A stretch of 64,000 nucleotides of DNA from assembly GCA_963666705.2 (NCBI GenBank), contig CAXXKO010000001.1, positions 1-64,000 on the forward strand, read 5' to 3'. Shown here one piece after another: positions 46,346 to 55,759 of this stretch (its first letter is position 1; every line of letters begins with the position of its first letter). The stretch is from G963666705 sp963666705 (GTDB lineage Bacteria; Pseudomonadota; Alphaproteobacteria; CADEGL01). The translations under genes were made by a program, and so were the position numbers. The notes under the pieces were generated by a model. That model saw only the letters and a program-made list of their open reading frames with translations. It ran no database searches and had not been told where the DNA came from.

Positions 46346-46498
46346 AATTAGCCTCACTAGGAGCCTGTCCGAGATTTGATGTTGTTGGCAAGCATTGGGG
46401 TGATGGCGAGTGGTCTTGTCGTGATTTTGGTGGTTTGGCTCATGGGTGGTTGCCTTCAGGGGCTTGGCGCGGCGAGAGGCATGATTGGTCTCGGCGTC

Positions 46499-47821
46499 TC
46501 ATGGCGCTTGGGCGACGGCGAGCTTGGCCAGGTTGTGGGCGGTGCAGATCATCGCCCATTCGCATGTGACCTTCTCACGGCCGCGCAGCAGGAACTGACG
46601 GAAGCCCCGGGCCTGCTTGATCTGGCCGAACACCGGCTCGACGGTCTGCTTGCGCAGGCGGTAGCGGCTGCGGCGCCCGGCGCGCCTGAGGGTGGCCGCC
46701 ATGGCCGCGACCCGGCCGCCGGGCGGCGCGGCGCGCGGGCCCACGGCGGCGGCTTGGCCGTGCTTTTGCCGCCCGGTCGCGATGTAGGGCTTGATGCCCC
46801 GCCTATCGGCGGCCTCCAGGTTCGCCTTCGAGCAGTAGCCGGCGTCCGCCGATATCTCCCTGGGACGCCGCCCGAGGTTGGCTTCGATGGCGTCGATCAG
46901 GGGTTCGAGCTGGCCCTGGTCGCTGGTCGAATCGGTCAGGGCGTGGGCGACGATGATCTGGCGTTTGGCATCGACCGCGGCCTGGGCATTATAGCCCTGG
47001 ATGAAGCCGTCCTTGGTCTTGAGGATGCGGCTCTCGGGGTCGGTGAAGTTGCGCTGCGCCTTGTCCGCCGGCACATCCGCCGGCGGCTTGGGCTTGGGTC
47101 CCGGGCGCTTCGGCGCCCGCGTCTGGGCGGCGCGCGCGGCCGCGTCCCGCGCCTCGGCCTCCAGGGCGGCCTTGGCCTCGCGAATCTTGGCCAGACGCTT
47201 GGCCTTGTCGGCGACCCAGGCCGGCATCTCGTCGCCCCGCGCCGCGACCCCCAACGCCTCGTCCTCCGCCGCATCGGCCGCCGCCGCCCGATCGAGCCAG
47301 CTCTCGACCACCGCCTCGAGCCCGGCCTCCGCCCTGACCATGCGGGCGTAAGACATCGCCTTGTGCTTGGAGGCGTTGGCCTTGATCTTGGTGCCGTCCA
47401 GCGCCACATGGCCGAGCTTGACCAGCCCCGCCCGGCGGCACAGGGCCAGCACCTGCGCGAACAGCCCCGACAGCGCCGCGAGATGGCGCTTGCGGAAATC
47501 CGAGATGGTGCGGAAGTCGGGCCGCTGCATCCCCGTCACCGCCATGAAGTCGACGCGCTCCTCACACCCCCTGGCGATGCGGCGCGACGAATAGACGCCG
47601 ACGCTGTAGGCGTACAGCAACAGCGCCACCATCATCACCGGGTGGTAGGGCGGCTGGCCGCGCGCCTCGCCATAGGCCGCAAAGATCGCCGACAGGTCCA
47701 GGCTCTCGCGCACCGCATCCCGCACCAGGTGCGCCGCGTGTCCCGCCGGCACGAAGTCATGGACCGAAGCCGGCAACAGCCAGACCTGATCCACGTCCCA
47801 AGCTCGAAAGGTTTTGCTCAT
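46499..47821 (-). CDS. IS1182-family transposase
   Basis: A 440-residue transposase starting MSKTFRAWDVDQVWLLPASV: GQPPYHPVMMVALLLYAYSV, VALDGTKIKANASKHKAMSY with the Asp, a long Ala/Lys-rich coil (about 215-270), NFTDPESRILKTKDGFIQGY, EISADAGYCSKANLEAADRR and KQTVEPVFGQIKQARGFRQF with the Glu. The frame is intact, but its upstream region is interrupted by IS3-like copy 2. Confidence 0.92.
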   Translation of the reverse strand: MSKTFRAWDVDQVWLLPASVHDFVPAGHAAHLVRDAVRESLDLSAIFAAYGEARGQPPYHPVMMVALLLYAYSVGVYSSRRIARGCEERVDFMAVTGMQRPDFRTISDFRKRHLAALSGLFAQVLALCRRAGLVKLGHVALDGTKIKANASKHKAMSYARMVRAEAGLEAVVESWLDRAAAADAAEDEALGVAARGDEMPAWVADKAKRLAKIREAKAALEAEARDAAARAAQTRAPKRPGPKPKPPADVPADKAQRNFTDPESRILKTKDGFIQGYNAQAAVDAKRQIIVAHALTDSTSDQGQLEPLIDAIEANLGRRPREISADAGYCSKANLEAADRRGIKPYIATGRQKHGQAAAVGPRAAPPGGRVAAMAATLRRAGRRSRYRLRKQTVEPVFGQIKQARGFRQFLLRGREKVTCEWAMICTAHNLAKLAVAQAP

Positions 47822-47901
47822 GCCGTTTAACGAATCACACTCCGATACCCACGTCGAGCCAAATCCTGTATCGCACCCGGTTCCTTGGACACAAGTTTGT
47901 C

Positions 47902-48813
47902 TCATGCGGCGGGCCTGATTGAGATCGCGGTGTGCCACGCCTGACGAGCTTGAGCGGGGCTCAGGTAGCCGTTCTTCTCCACGATCCACTGGGCATTGTA
48001 CTGTTCGACGAACCCGCGGACGGCGTTCCGCAGCTCCGCGATGTTGCGGTAGATGCGGCCATGGATGATCTGTTCCTTGAGCGTGCGATTGAACCTCTCG
48101 GCGACGCCGTTGGTCTGGGGCTCGGCGACGAAGGCGTAGGACGGCTGGATGCCCCAGAACTTGATCTGGTTGGTGAAGTGGTCCGACAGATACTGGGAGC
48201 CGTGATCCATCCGCAAGGCCAGCCCCCGCGCCGCACCGGCGGAGGTCGAGGCATACAGCCTCGCAAGCCCCATGGAGATCGGCTGAAGGGCGGCGAAGCG
48301 GTCGCCTCGCTTGCACACATGCCAGCCGACGCACTCGGCGTTCCAATGCTCGATGGCGGTGAATATCCAGCCCCAGCCGTCGTCCACCGTGAACACCCGA
48401 ACGCCGTCCGTGCCCCACATGAGGTTGGGGGCATGGGTGATGATCTCACCGACATGGGGATTTCCGCCACGGCGGCGGCAGCGATGGGGCGAGAGCAGGT
48501 TGTTCTCGCGCATCACCCGGAGCACCCGCTTGCGGGAAACACGGATGCCACGACAGACCCGAAGCCGAGCCCAGACCTTGCGGTGTCCCTCGCCCTCCCA
48601 GGGGGATGCCTCCAGGTCGGCCTCGATGGCCACCAGCAGAGCCTCGTCCGAGATCGAGGGCTTCGGTCCCCGGCGCTTTGCTGGTGGGCGCTCAGCGGTG
48701 GCCTGCTGCCGGGATTTCATGGCGTAGAACGAGGAACGGGCAAAACTCCAGGCCGCACAGACCCGCTGGAGGCCGTAGGCCAAACCCGTGCCGGGAGAGG
48801 TGGCGGCACTCAT
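47902..48813 (-). CDS. IS3-like OrfB transposase (copy 2, intact)
   Basis: A 303-residue rve-type transposase with an N-terminal HTH_21-like stretch (VAIEADLEASPWEGEGHRKV), MWGTDGVRVFTVDDGWGWIF, MDHGSQYLSDHFTNQIKFWG and EPQTNGVAERFNRTLKEQII forming the DDE triad. The ATG overlaps the OrfA stop. Copies 1 and 3 carry +1 and +2 base changes just before EPQTNGV. This copy could supply transposase for all three. Confidence 0.92.
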   Translation of the reverse strand: MSAATSPGTGLAYGLQRVCAAWSFARSSFYAMKSRQQATAERPPAKRRGPKPSISDEALLVAIEADLEASPWEGEGHRKVWARLRVCRGIRVSRKRVLRVMRENNLLSPHRCRRRGGNPHVGEIITHAPNLMWGTDGVRVFTVDDGWGWIFTAIEHWNAECVGWHVCKRGDRFAALQPISMGLARLYASTSAGAARGLALRMDHGSQYLSDHFTNQIKFWGIQPSYAFVAEPQTNGVAERFNRTLKEQIIHGRIYRNIAELRNAVRGFVEQYNAQWIVEKNGYLSPAQARQAWHTAISIRPAA

Positions 48814-49220
48814 CGCCGCGACCTCCGCCGCCCCAAAGGGCCGGACGTCTCCGTCTTGGCCTCCAGCAGTTCCACCTGCATGATCAACTCCCCGATCCGC
48901 TTCATGGCGATGTCCAGTTCCGCCTTCACCGGATCGCCCTTGCGTTCCTTGAGCGAGGCATCGATCCCGGCGATCGCCTTCTCACGCCACTGCTCGAGCC
49001 GGAAAATCTCCACGCCCAACTGCCGCGACAAAAGTTCCACCGGCTCGCCACGCAAAAGCCGCAGGGCAACCTCACGCTTGCGCGTCACCGTCCACCGCTG
49101 GCCAAGTCCCAGCGGGCCTGCCGGCGAAACCTGGCCCGGGGAAAACGTGGACGAGCCAAGCTCGCCCTCGTTTACCACAGGCCCATCAACAGCAACTTTG
49201 TTCTCAAAATTGTCGGTCAT
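48810..49220 (-). CDS. IS3-like OrfA (copy 2)
   Basis: A 136-residue helix-turn-helix protein, essentially identical to OrfA of copy 1 (MTDNFENKVAVDGPVVNEGE start). The AGGAGGA site precedes the ATG at 49220. The final coil AMKRIGELIMQVELLEAKTE probably mediates dimerisation. Confidence 0.87.
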   Translation of the reverse strand: MTDNFENKVAVDGPVVNEGELGSSTFSPGQVSPAGPLGLGQRWTVTRKREVALRLLRGEPVELLSRQLGVEIFRLEQWREKAIAGIDASLKERKGDPVKAELDIAMKRIGELIMQVELLEAKTETSGPLGRRRSRR

Positions 49221-49458
49221 GTTCCGGTCCTCCTTGGACACTTCGATTAAGCCAATTCTGTGTCCAAGGAAATCGGGTCCGACTCAGTCGAGCCAAATCC
49301 GAATTCTCGGACAGGCTCCTAGTGTCCGGTTAACTGCGGCGGTTTTCCGGTTAGTGGGTTGTGGTTAAACGTTCTTTCGGGATATTCGCGTGTCACCGAC
49401 TTGAACTCCCGGTGTTAAGCCAGACATGCTCCTGCCTTCCCGGTCAGGAGCATGGCTC

Positions 49459-50628
49459 ATGTATGCAGGCAAGATCGTTTTCGCCCAGGTGATCGACCAT
49501 CTGCCCGTGCACAGCTTGCGCCGTTGCGTCCACCGCTACGGCGGCGATCGCAGGCTGCGAAGCTTCTCCTGCCTCGATCGGTATCTGTGCATGGCCTTCG
49601 CGCAGCTGACCTATCGCGAGAGCCTGCGCGACATCGAGGCCTGCCTGCGCGCCCAGCACACCAAGCTCTACCACATGGGCATCCGCGGGCGCGTCGCCCG
49701 CGCCACCTTGGCCGACGCCAACGAGAGGCGCGACTGGCGCATCCATGCCGACTTCGCCCAGGCGCTGATCCGCATCGCCCGGCCGCTCTATGCCCAAGAC
49801 AGCTTCGGCCTCGAGCTCGACCACACCGTCTATGCCCTCGACTCGACCACCATCGACCTCTGCCTCGCGGTCTTCCCCTGGGCCCCGTTCCAGCGCACCA
49901 AGGCCGCCATCAAGCTCCACACCCTCTTGGATCTGCGCGGCAATATCCCAACTTTCATCCATATCAGCGACGGCCGATGGCACGACGTGAGGGTGCTCGA
50001 CGAGCTGGTCCCCGAGCCCGGCGCCTTCTACGTCCTGGACCGCGGATACATCCATTTCGCCCGCCTCCATCGCCTGAGCCAGGGCGCCGCCTTCTTCGTC
50101 GTCCGGGCACGGGCCAAGTTCCAGTTCCGCAGGATCGCGTCCCGCGCAATCGACAAGACCACCGGCCTGCGCTGCGACCAGACCATCCGCACCGCCGGCC
50201 AGCACACCGCCACCGACTACCCGGACAGGCTCCGCCGCGTCCGATACCGCGACCCCGAGAGCGGCAAGGCCTTCACCTTCCTGACCAACAACTTCACCCT
50301 GCCGGCGCTGACCATCGCCCAGCTCTACAAATGCCGCTGGCAGGTCGAGCTGTTCTTCAAATGGATCAAGCAGCACCTGCGCATCAAGCGCTTCTACGGC
50401 ACCTCCGAGAACGCCGTCAAATCCCAGATCTGGATCGCCGTCTCCGTCTATGTGTTGATCGCCATCGTCAAGAAGCGCTTGGCTATCAACGCCAGCCTCT
50501 ACACAATCCTCCAGGTCCTCAGCCTCACCGTCTTCGAAAAAACACCGCTCCTTCAATTGCTTACAAATCCAGAAACCACGACACCAATCCACCCCCATGC
50601 TAACCAATTGAATCTATTCGACTATTAA
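49459..50628 (+). CDS. IS4-family transposase A (DUF4372 type)
   Basis: A 389-residue transposase: DUF4372-like N-terminus (MYAGKIVFAQVIDHLPVHSL), YALDSTTIDLCLAVFPWAPF with the first Asp, VLDRGYIHFARLHRLSQGAA with the second, and the YREK-like region YKCRWQVELFFKWIKQHLRI with the Glu. It is intact. It resembles copy B at 60761 but is a distinct sequence (roughly two-thirds identical by eye). Confidence 0.92.
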   Translation: MYAGKIVFAQVIDHLPVHSLRRCVHRYGGDRRLRSFSCLDRYLCMAFAQLTYRESLRDIEACLRAQHTKLYHMGIRGRVARATLADANERRDWRIHADFAQALIRIARPLYAQDSFGLELDHTVYALDSTTIDLCLAVFPWAPFQRTKAAIKLHTLLDLRGNIPTFIHISDGRWHDVRVLDELVPEPGAFYVLDRGYIHFARLHRLSQGAAFFVVRARAKFQFRRIASRAIDKTTGLRCDQTIRTAGQHTATDYPDRLRRVRYRDPESGKAFTFLTNNFTLPALTIAQLYKCRWQVELFFKWIKQHLRIKRFYGTSENAVKSQIWIAVSVYVLIAIVKKRLAINASLYTILQVLSLTVFEKTPLLQLLTNPETTTPIHPHANQLNLFDY

Positions 50629-50650
50629 CCGGACACTAGTGAATTAGCCT

Positions 50651-52246
50651 CGGAGACGAGTTCGCGGGAGACTGGTTGCACAGCCAAATCTCGTTTTTCG
50701 ACGAATTGCCGCCGTTTCCTGCTTTTGAGCGGGCAACGGCGGCATTAGTTTCTGCCAACAGATCAAAGGGTTGGCGGAAGGTGGCGACCACTTCTCCGTC
50801 CTCCCATGTGCAGTTCGATAGTACGAAGTTAAGAAGTCGCCGTTTTTCTCGGGCAGGCTGGCGTTCGAACAGGGATTGGGCGTTTCTTACCAGTTCTAGA
50901 ATTCGCACTCCTTCATCCATGTAGGATTGCTCAGCTTCTTGGTGCCGCTCGATGTCTCGCAGGCAGCGGGTCTGCTCATCTCGCCACTGACCGGCCATCT
51001 TGTCGAAGAAGTCCCCGCCAATATTGCCGTCGAGCTTGTCGATATACATGGCGTCAATGCGGGCCTGGAGCCGGTCGTACTCGGCACGAAGTCGCTTGAT
51101 CGCTTCTTCGTGTTCACGGCGCTCGTCGGCATGGCTGGCGTGCAGCGCCTCGCCCACCCATTCGAGCACCTCGTCATCGAAGCGGAGCTGCCCGAGCAAC
51201 GCAGTGAAATGCTGCTCCAGAACCTCCTCGCGCACATACTTGCGGCGACAGGATGCGGGTTCGCCCCGGCATTTGTCCGCGTATCCGGTGGTGTGGTAGT
51301 AGATGTACTTCTGCTTCTTGATCTCGCCAACCACCGAACAGCCACACTTGGCGCAGGCGATCAGGCCCGAGAACGCGAAATCATGGGTCATGCGGCGGTG
51401 CTTGCTGGCGTTCCGGCCATCCATCACCCCTTGGACCCGTTCCCACATCTCGATCGAGACCAGCGGCTCATGCTTGCCCTGATAGAGCTTACCGTTCCAC
51501 TCGAACCAGCCTGTATAAAGGCGATTGCGCAGGATCGAATGCACCGTGCTGGTGGGCACCGGCGCGCCGCTCTTCTTGTAGGCTAGTCCAGCGGCACGGG
51601 CTTTCTTCGCCACCCCTTTCAGAGCAAACTCGCCGGTCGCGTACCATTCGAACAGCTTGGCAACGATTGGCGCGACATCGGGATCGGCGGCGATTACCTT
51701 ACGTCCATCCGGACCGGTGACATTCAAGTAGCCGAGAGGCGTCTTGGTCGGCCAGATGCCTTGCTCGGCCTTTTCCTGCTGGCCCTTCCGTGCCTCCTCC
51801 GAGAGGTTGTCGATGTAGTTCTTCGCCATCAGAACCTTGATGCCATGCATGAACTTTTCGGAGGAGCGGGAGTCGCGGGACAGGACCACGCCTTCCTTCG
51901 GGAAGTGGATCTCGGCGTCAAGTTCGTCGACCGTCACCCAATCCTTAAGGTTCCGGTAGAGGCGGTCGGTCTTCTCGACGAGGATTACCCGAACATCGGT
52001 ATGCGCCCACAGCCAAGCAACCATCTCGCCGAAAGCGGTGCGGCCGGTCAGCTTTGCGGTTTCCACGTCCACATATTCCTGGGCAATCGTGAACCCCTCG
52101 GTGGCTGCGTAGTCCTTCAACAGCTTCAGTTGGGCCGGGATAGAATAGCCCTCCTTCTCCTGCTCTTTGGAGGAGACGCGGGCATAGATCACCGCCCGCT
52201 TGTGCGGCTCTATCTCAGCTGAGGTTGTTTTTGATTTCGTTGTCAT
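50651..52246 (-). CDS. Large serine recombinase B, tail disrupted by IS4
   Basis: About 530 residues. Resolvase domain: AVIYARVSSKEQEKEGYSIP (catalytic Ser in ARVSS), VILVEKTDRLYRNLKDWVTV and NYIDNLSEEARKGQQEKAEQ. Recombinase domain: STVHSILRNRLYTGWFEWNG. Zinc ribbon: GLIACAKCGCSVVGEIKKQK with later CRGEPASCRRKYV. A coiled coil follows near 370-440. The tail EIWLCNQSPANSSPRL enters the IS4 duplication at 50650; only the variable C-terminal tip is lost, so the enzyme may be active. It is a site-specific integrase of a mobile element. Confidence 0.9.
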
Positions 52247-52270
52247 GTCGTTTAGTGTAATCTAAACATA

Positions 52271-52657
52271 TTATTTCAGCAGGTCTCGGTTTCTCCGTAC
52301 GAACCACCGCCCTGGATCAAGCCTGGAACACCCAGTATCCAGCCTTCCAAGCCTATGACGATCATCGAGCGCCTCGTGAAAGCCCTGTCCTATGAGGGAT
52401 CGGTGGTCCTCGATTTCTTCGCGGGCAGCGCCGTCACCACCCGCGTGGCTATGGAACTCGGGCGGCACAGCCTTTCGTCCGACCTCAGCCCCGACATACT
52501 GGACTACTTCGCCAAGCACATGAAGAACTGGCAGCGTCCGGACCTCTTGGGCCGCAGCATTCCCTACCGCCTTCTGAATCAAAGCGCCCTGGAAGACCAC
52601 CCGGTCTTCGCAAAGGATGTGAAAGTTTCGTATAGGAAAGGCACAGGTGCGGAGTAA
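52271..52657 (+). pseudogene. DNA methyltransferase, C-terminal fragment
   Basis: The open frame reads SPYEPPPWIKPGTPSIQPSK then MTIIERLVKALSYEGSVVLD and FFAGSAVTTRVAMELGRHSL, the AdoMet-binding motif I (DPFxGSGTT-like; here DFFAGSAVTT) that ends permuted N6/N4 DNA methyltransferases such as type III Mod proteins. The target-recognition and DPPY parts are missing upstream, where the recombinase gene lies divergently. It is probably what remains of a restriction-modification gene hit by that element. The stop is at 52655-52657. Confidence 0.7.
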
Positions 52658-52997
52658 ACCGCGTGCGGCGCCATCGGCACGGGCACATGCACCACGCCCG
52701 TTATTGCCGAGGCCGGATTGCACCGCGTCCCGCGCCACTCCCTGCATCGCGCCTCGCGTTCCGTGCACACGCCCCGTGGCGTGACCGCATGCGAACCGGA
52801 CGGCGGCGCTCGCGCCAGTGCCGGATGATCCGCGGCCGTCCGTCGTCACCGCGCAAAGCACGACTGCCGATTATGCCGAGCGGTAACGAAAACACGGCGA
52901 CCCGATGCGTGCGCGGTAACCAGTCAACGGACCCGTTATCGCCATGAACACCCGGCATCGCGTCGGACCTCACGAGCCTGCGGTAACTTGTGTAACT
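52658..52997. other. 340-base stretch without a supported gene
   Basis: No plausible start with a ribosome site or family motif on either strand. It separates the methyltransferase fragment from the IS3 element that begins at 52998. Confidence 0.45.
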
Positions 52998-53084
52998 TGT
53001 CTGACGTCAGCGCCTTTGGGACGAATTGAGGTAATTGCATAACGGAGGATTTCTGGCTCATCGTAGTGACCGAAGGGAACGAAG

Positions 53085-53459
53085 ATGAGACAGAAATCAA
53101 TGAGCAAGAACGACCCGGCGGAAAGAACGGTTCGGGATATTCGCCGCAAGACACGCAAGCAGTATACGGCTGAGGAGAAGATCCGGATCGTGGTGTCGGG
53201 CCTGCGCGGCGAGGAGAGCATCGCCGCCTTGTGCCGCCGCGAGGGCATCGCCGAGGGTCTGTATTACAGCTGGTCGAAAGAGTTTTTGGAAGCGGGCAAG
53301 AAGCGGCTCGCCGGCGACACCGGGCGCCAAGCGACCTCGGGCGAGGTTAAAGGCCTGCGCCAGGAGATGCGCGACTTGAAGGAGTTGGTCGCCGAACTTT
53401 CGCTGGAGAACCGTCTTCTTAAAAAAAACATGATCGGGCATGGGGGAGGCGAGGAATGA
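53085..53459 (+). CDS. IS3-family OrfA (element B, copy 1)
   Basis: A 124-residue helix-turn-helix protein: KTRKQYTAEEKIRIVVSGLR, IAALCRREGIAEGLYYSWSK and the leucine-zipper-like RQEMRDLKELVAELSLENRL. It ends beside a run of A residues (TTCTTAAAAAAAACATG near 53420) and overlaps OrfB by four bases; either coupling or frameshifting could yield OrfAB. It is intact. Confidence 0.9.
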   Translation: MRQKSMSKNDPAERTVRDIRRKTRKQYTAEEKIRIVVSGLRGEESIAALCRREGIAEGLYYSWSKEFLEAGKKRLAGDTGRQATSGEVKGLRQEMRDLKELVAELSLENRLLKKNMIGHGGGEE

Positions 53460-54436
53460 GGTGCCCCGCATCCGAGAAGCTGGAGATCATCCGCCTGGTC
53501 GAGCAGTCCCACCTGGGCGTCGGGTCCACTTTGGACGAGCTGGGCATTCCGAAGACCACCTTTTATCGCTGGTACGATCGCTTTCTGGCCTTTGGCGACG
53601 CCGGTCTTGAGGATCGCAACAGCAGCCCAGGCCGGGTGTGGAACCGTATCCCGGATGATGTCCGGGGGCAGATCATCGATCTTGCCCTGGAGGAGACGCA
53701 ACTGTCGCCCCGGGAACTGGCCGTCAGGTTTACGGACACCAGGGGCTACTTTGTCTCGGAAGCCTCGGTTTACCGACTTCTCAAGGCCCACGACCTGATC
53801 ACCAGCCCCGCTTTCGTGGTCATCAAGGCAGCCGATGAGTTCCGCGACAAGACCACGGCGCCGAACCAGCTGTGGCAGACCGACTTCACCTATCTCAAGG
53901 TCATCGGCTGGGGCTGGTTTTACCTGTCGACCATCCTCGACGACTATTCCCGCTACATCATTGCTTGGAAGCTCTGCACCACTATGAAGGCGGATGATGT
54001 GACGGCAACACTCAAACTGGCGTTGAAGGTATCAGGCTGCGACCAAGCCAAGGTCATCCACAAACCCAGGCTGCTCAGCGACAATGGCTCGTCTTATATC
54101 TCCGGTGATCTCGCGGAATGGCTCGAAGACCAAGGTATCAATCATGTCCGTGGGGCTCCCTATCATCCCCAGACCCAGGGCAAGATCGAGCGTTGGCATC
54201 AAACCCTGAAAAACCGCGTCCTGCTGGAAAACTATTATCTACCAGGCGATCTCGAAAACCAGATCGGCGCTTTCGTCGATCACTACAACAACCGCCGCTA
54301 CCACGAGAGCCTAGCGAATGTAACCCCCGCCGATGCCTACTTCGGGCGCGATACCGCCATCATTGAAAGGAGGAACAGGATCAAAAAACTGACTATCCAA
54401 CACCGCCGCTTGAACCATCAACAACAAGCGGCTTAA
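53456..54436 (+). CDS. IS3-family OrfB transposase (element B, copy 1)
   Basis: A 326-residue transposase: LGIPKTTFYRWYDRFLAFGD (helix-turn-helix), NQLWQTDFTYLKVIGWGWFY with the first Asp, RLLSDNGSSYISGDLAEWLE with the second and HPQTQGKIERWHQTLKNRVL with the Glu. It is identical to the inverted copy at 58954-59934, which implies a very recent duplication. Intact. Confidence 0.93.
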   Translation: MRCPASEKLEIIRLVEQSHLGVGSTLDELGIPKTTFYRWYDRFLAFGDAGLEDRNSSPGRVWNRIPDDVRGQIIDLALEETQLSPRELAVRFTDTRGYFVSEASVYRLLKAHDLITSPAFVVIKAADEFRDKTTAPNQLWQTDFTYLKVIGWGWFYLSTILDDYSRYIIAWKLCTTMKADDVTATLKLALKVSGCDQAKVIHKPRLLSDNGSSYISGDLAEWLEDQGINHVRGAPYHPQTQGKIERWHQTLKNRVLLENYYLPGDLENQIGAFVDHYNNRRYHESLANVTPADAYFGRDTAIIERRNRIKKLTIQHRRLNHQQQAA

Positions 54437-54517
54437 CATCAATCCAAGATGAGCCAGATCCTCCGTTATAAAACAGGCTCAACAGTCCCAAATGTTTTGA
54501 CGACGGACACCCTGATC

Positions 54518-55213
54518 ATGTTGACGCGCCGCCTCATTCCGAGTCTGTTGTTGCGTGGCGGTCGCTTGGTCAAAGGCGTGCGCTTCAACGAATATCGCGA
54601 TGCCGGCAAGCCTGACACCACGGCCCGCGCTCACAACGCCCAGGGCGCCGATGAACTGATCCTGCTCGACATAGACGCCTCGCGTGAAGGCCGAAATATG
54701 AACTTCGAGACAGTCCGCAAGGTAGCGGCAGAATGTTATATGCCACTGACGGTGGGTGGCGGAATTCGCTCGCTCGACGACGCGCGGATGTGCATGGACG
54801 CGGGCGCTGATAAATTGTGTGTGAACACGACGGCGCTCGACTATCCCGACCTGATCACCCGCTTGGCCAGGATATTCGGTGCCCAAGCGGTCGTCCTTGG
54901 CGCCGACATCACGGGTGACGCGGATACCCACAGACTGTACGATCACCGCAGTGGAAAAGCCGTCCCGGACTTCGACCCCATGGCGTGGTTGGTGCGCGGG
55001 GTGGAGCTCGAGCTTCTCCAACGTGTCCAAGAGCTTGTGAGCGTGCCCGTCATTCTCGAGGGCGGCGCCGGAACCCTCGATCAACTAGGCGAGGCAATGA
55101 CCGCCGGAGCCGACGGCGTCGCGGTGGGGACAATGCTGGTTTTCTCGGACAACAATCTCGTCAAGATCAAGCGCTACCTCGCCGCCGCCGGCCACGACAT
55201 GAGGCTTGCCTGA
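54518..55213 (+). CDS. HisF-like cyclase of the WbuZ type (surface sugar modification)
   Basis: A 231-residue TIM barrel related to HisF: TVGGGIRSLDDARMCMDAGA, VLGADITGDADTHRLYDHRS and ILEGGAGTLDQLGEAMTAGA. The N-terminus reads MLTRRLIPSLLLRGGRLVKG; the catalytic Asp of true HisF (CLDV.DG) is replaced by Leu. This LLL pattern is known from HisF-like WbuZ proteins that, with an amidotransferase, form acetamidino groups on sugars such as legionaminic acid. The start lies only 9 bases after the IS3 end, so upstream partners have been cut off. Four bases separate it from the acetyltransferase gene. Confidence 0.82.
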   Translation: MLTRRLIPSLLLRGGRLVKGVRFNEYRDAGKPDTTARAHNAQGADELILLDIDASREGRNMNFETVRKVAAECYMPLTVGGGIRSLDDARMCMDAGADKLCVNTTALDYPDLITRLARIFGAQAVVLGADITGDADTHRLYDHRSGKAVPDFDPMAWLVRGVELELLQRVQELVSVPVILEGGAGTLDQLGEAMTAGADGVAVGTMLVFSDNNLVKIKRYLAAAGHDMRLA

Positions 55214-55216
55214 GCG

Positions 55217-55759
55217 ATGTTTCTCGAAACACCCATAGTGTCCTCCCGCCTCCTGCTTCGCACGTTGACGACCGAGGACGTGGGCGAGCGCTACCTGGCT
55301 TGGCTGCGCCACCCGGAGGTGTCCCGCTACCTGGAAATCCGTTTCGAGCCGCAGACCAAGGAAGCCACGACTGCCTACATCCAAGCCTTGAACCAAAGTC
55401 CCGATAACCTGTTCCTTGGCATTTTCTTGAAGGATGACGAGACCCATATCGGCAATATCAAACTGGGCCCGATCGACCCTCACCACAAAAGAGGGGATTT
55501 TGGAATCGTCATCGGGGCCCACGAGCATTGGGGCAAGGGTTATGCGAGTGAGGCCATCGAAGCCCTGACCGCTTACGCGTTCGACGTTCTCGAGCTCCAC
55601 AAGGTCACGGCCGGGCTCTATGCCTCCAACGAAGGGTCACGCCGTGCCTTTCTCAAGGCCAGTTGGTTCGAGGAGGGGCGCCGAAGCCGTCACTGGTACA
55701 GCGACGGCGAATGGCAGGACGATGTCCAACTGGCCCGCATTCGCGAGGATGTCCGGTGA
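55217..55759 (+). CDS. GNAT-family N-acetyltransferase
   Basis: A 180-residue RimJ/RimL-like GNAT protein: SRLLLRTLTTEDVGERYLAW at the start, DETHIGNIKLGPIDPHHKRG, FGIVIGAHEHWGKGYASEAI (acetyl-CoA loop, Q/RxxGxG/A-like) and LHKVTAGLYASNEGSRRAFL. It starts 4 bases after the hisF-like gene and overlaps the formyltransferase start, so it is in one transcription unit. In this setting it probably acetylates an amino sugar, as PseH-like enzymes do; that is inference. Confidence 0.85.
   Translation: MFLETPIVSSRLLLRTLTTEDVGERYLAWLRHPEVSRYLEIRFEPQTKEATTAYIQALNQSPDNLFLGIFLKDDETHIGNIKLGPIDPHHKRGDFGIVIGAHEHWGKGYASEAIEALTAYAFDVLELHKVTAGLYASNEGSRRAFLKASWFEEGRRSRHWYSDGEWQDDVQLARIREDVR

Larger units (their letters stand above)
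47867..49286. mobile_element. IS3-like element, copy 2 (intact), with 14-bp target duplication
   Basis: The ends TGTATCGCACCCGGTTCCTT (47867) and, on the other strand from 49286, TGAGTCGGACCCGATTTCCT match copy 1. Direct repeats GTCGAGCCAAATCC lie at 47853-47866 and 49287-49300. It is 1420 bp long. It is the only one of the three copies with both genes open. Confidence 0.95.
46361..49318. mobile_element. IS1182-family element, with nested IS3-like copy 2
   Basis: The perfect inverted ends GAGCCTGTCCGAGA (46361) and TCTCGGACAGGCTC (to 49318) are flanked by CTAG at 46357-46360 and 49319-49322. Without the nested element it is about 1.52 kb. The nested element entered about 32 bases upstream of the transposase start, between promoter and gene. 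Confidence 0.92.
46355..50641. mobile_element. IS4-family element A, left end split by IS1182
   Basis: The left six bases CACTAG (46355-46360) are separated from the rest (49323-50641) by an IS1182 that inserted at CTAG inside the terminal repeat CACTAGTGTCCGGTTAA. The right end on the other strand reads CACTAGTGTCCGGTTAA. The direct repeat AATTAGCCT (46346-46354 and 50642-50650) is the 9-bp IS4 target duplication. Copy B at 60748 has the same ends. Confidence 0.9.
52998..54509. mobile_element. IS3-family element B, copy 1
   Basis: The ends are TGTCTGACGTCAGCGCCTTT (52998) and, on the other strand from 54509, TGTCCGTCGTCAAAACATTT, both continuing TTGGGAC and later AACGGAGGAT.TGGCTCATC. The length is 1512 bp. 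The flanking bases do not form a target duplication. An inverted second copy lies at 57451-60392. Confidence 0.88.

Noticed and set aside
46499..48418. A 639-codon frame joining an rve-like N-terminal part to the IS1182 transposase
   Set aside because: It crosses the IS3-like/IS1182 junction; the N-terminal part is an out-of-frame reading of OrfB. The real transposase starts at 47821.
54518..55213. hisF as part of histidine biosynthesis
   Set aside because: No other his genes are adjacent, the catalytic N-terminal Asp is replaced, and the neighbours are acetyl- and formyltransferases.
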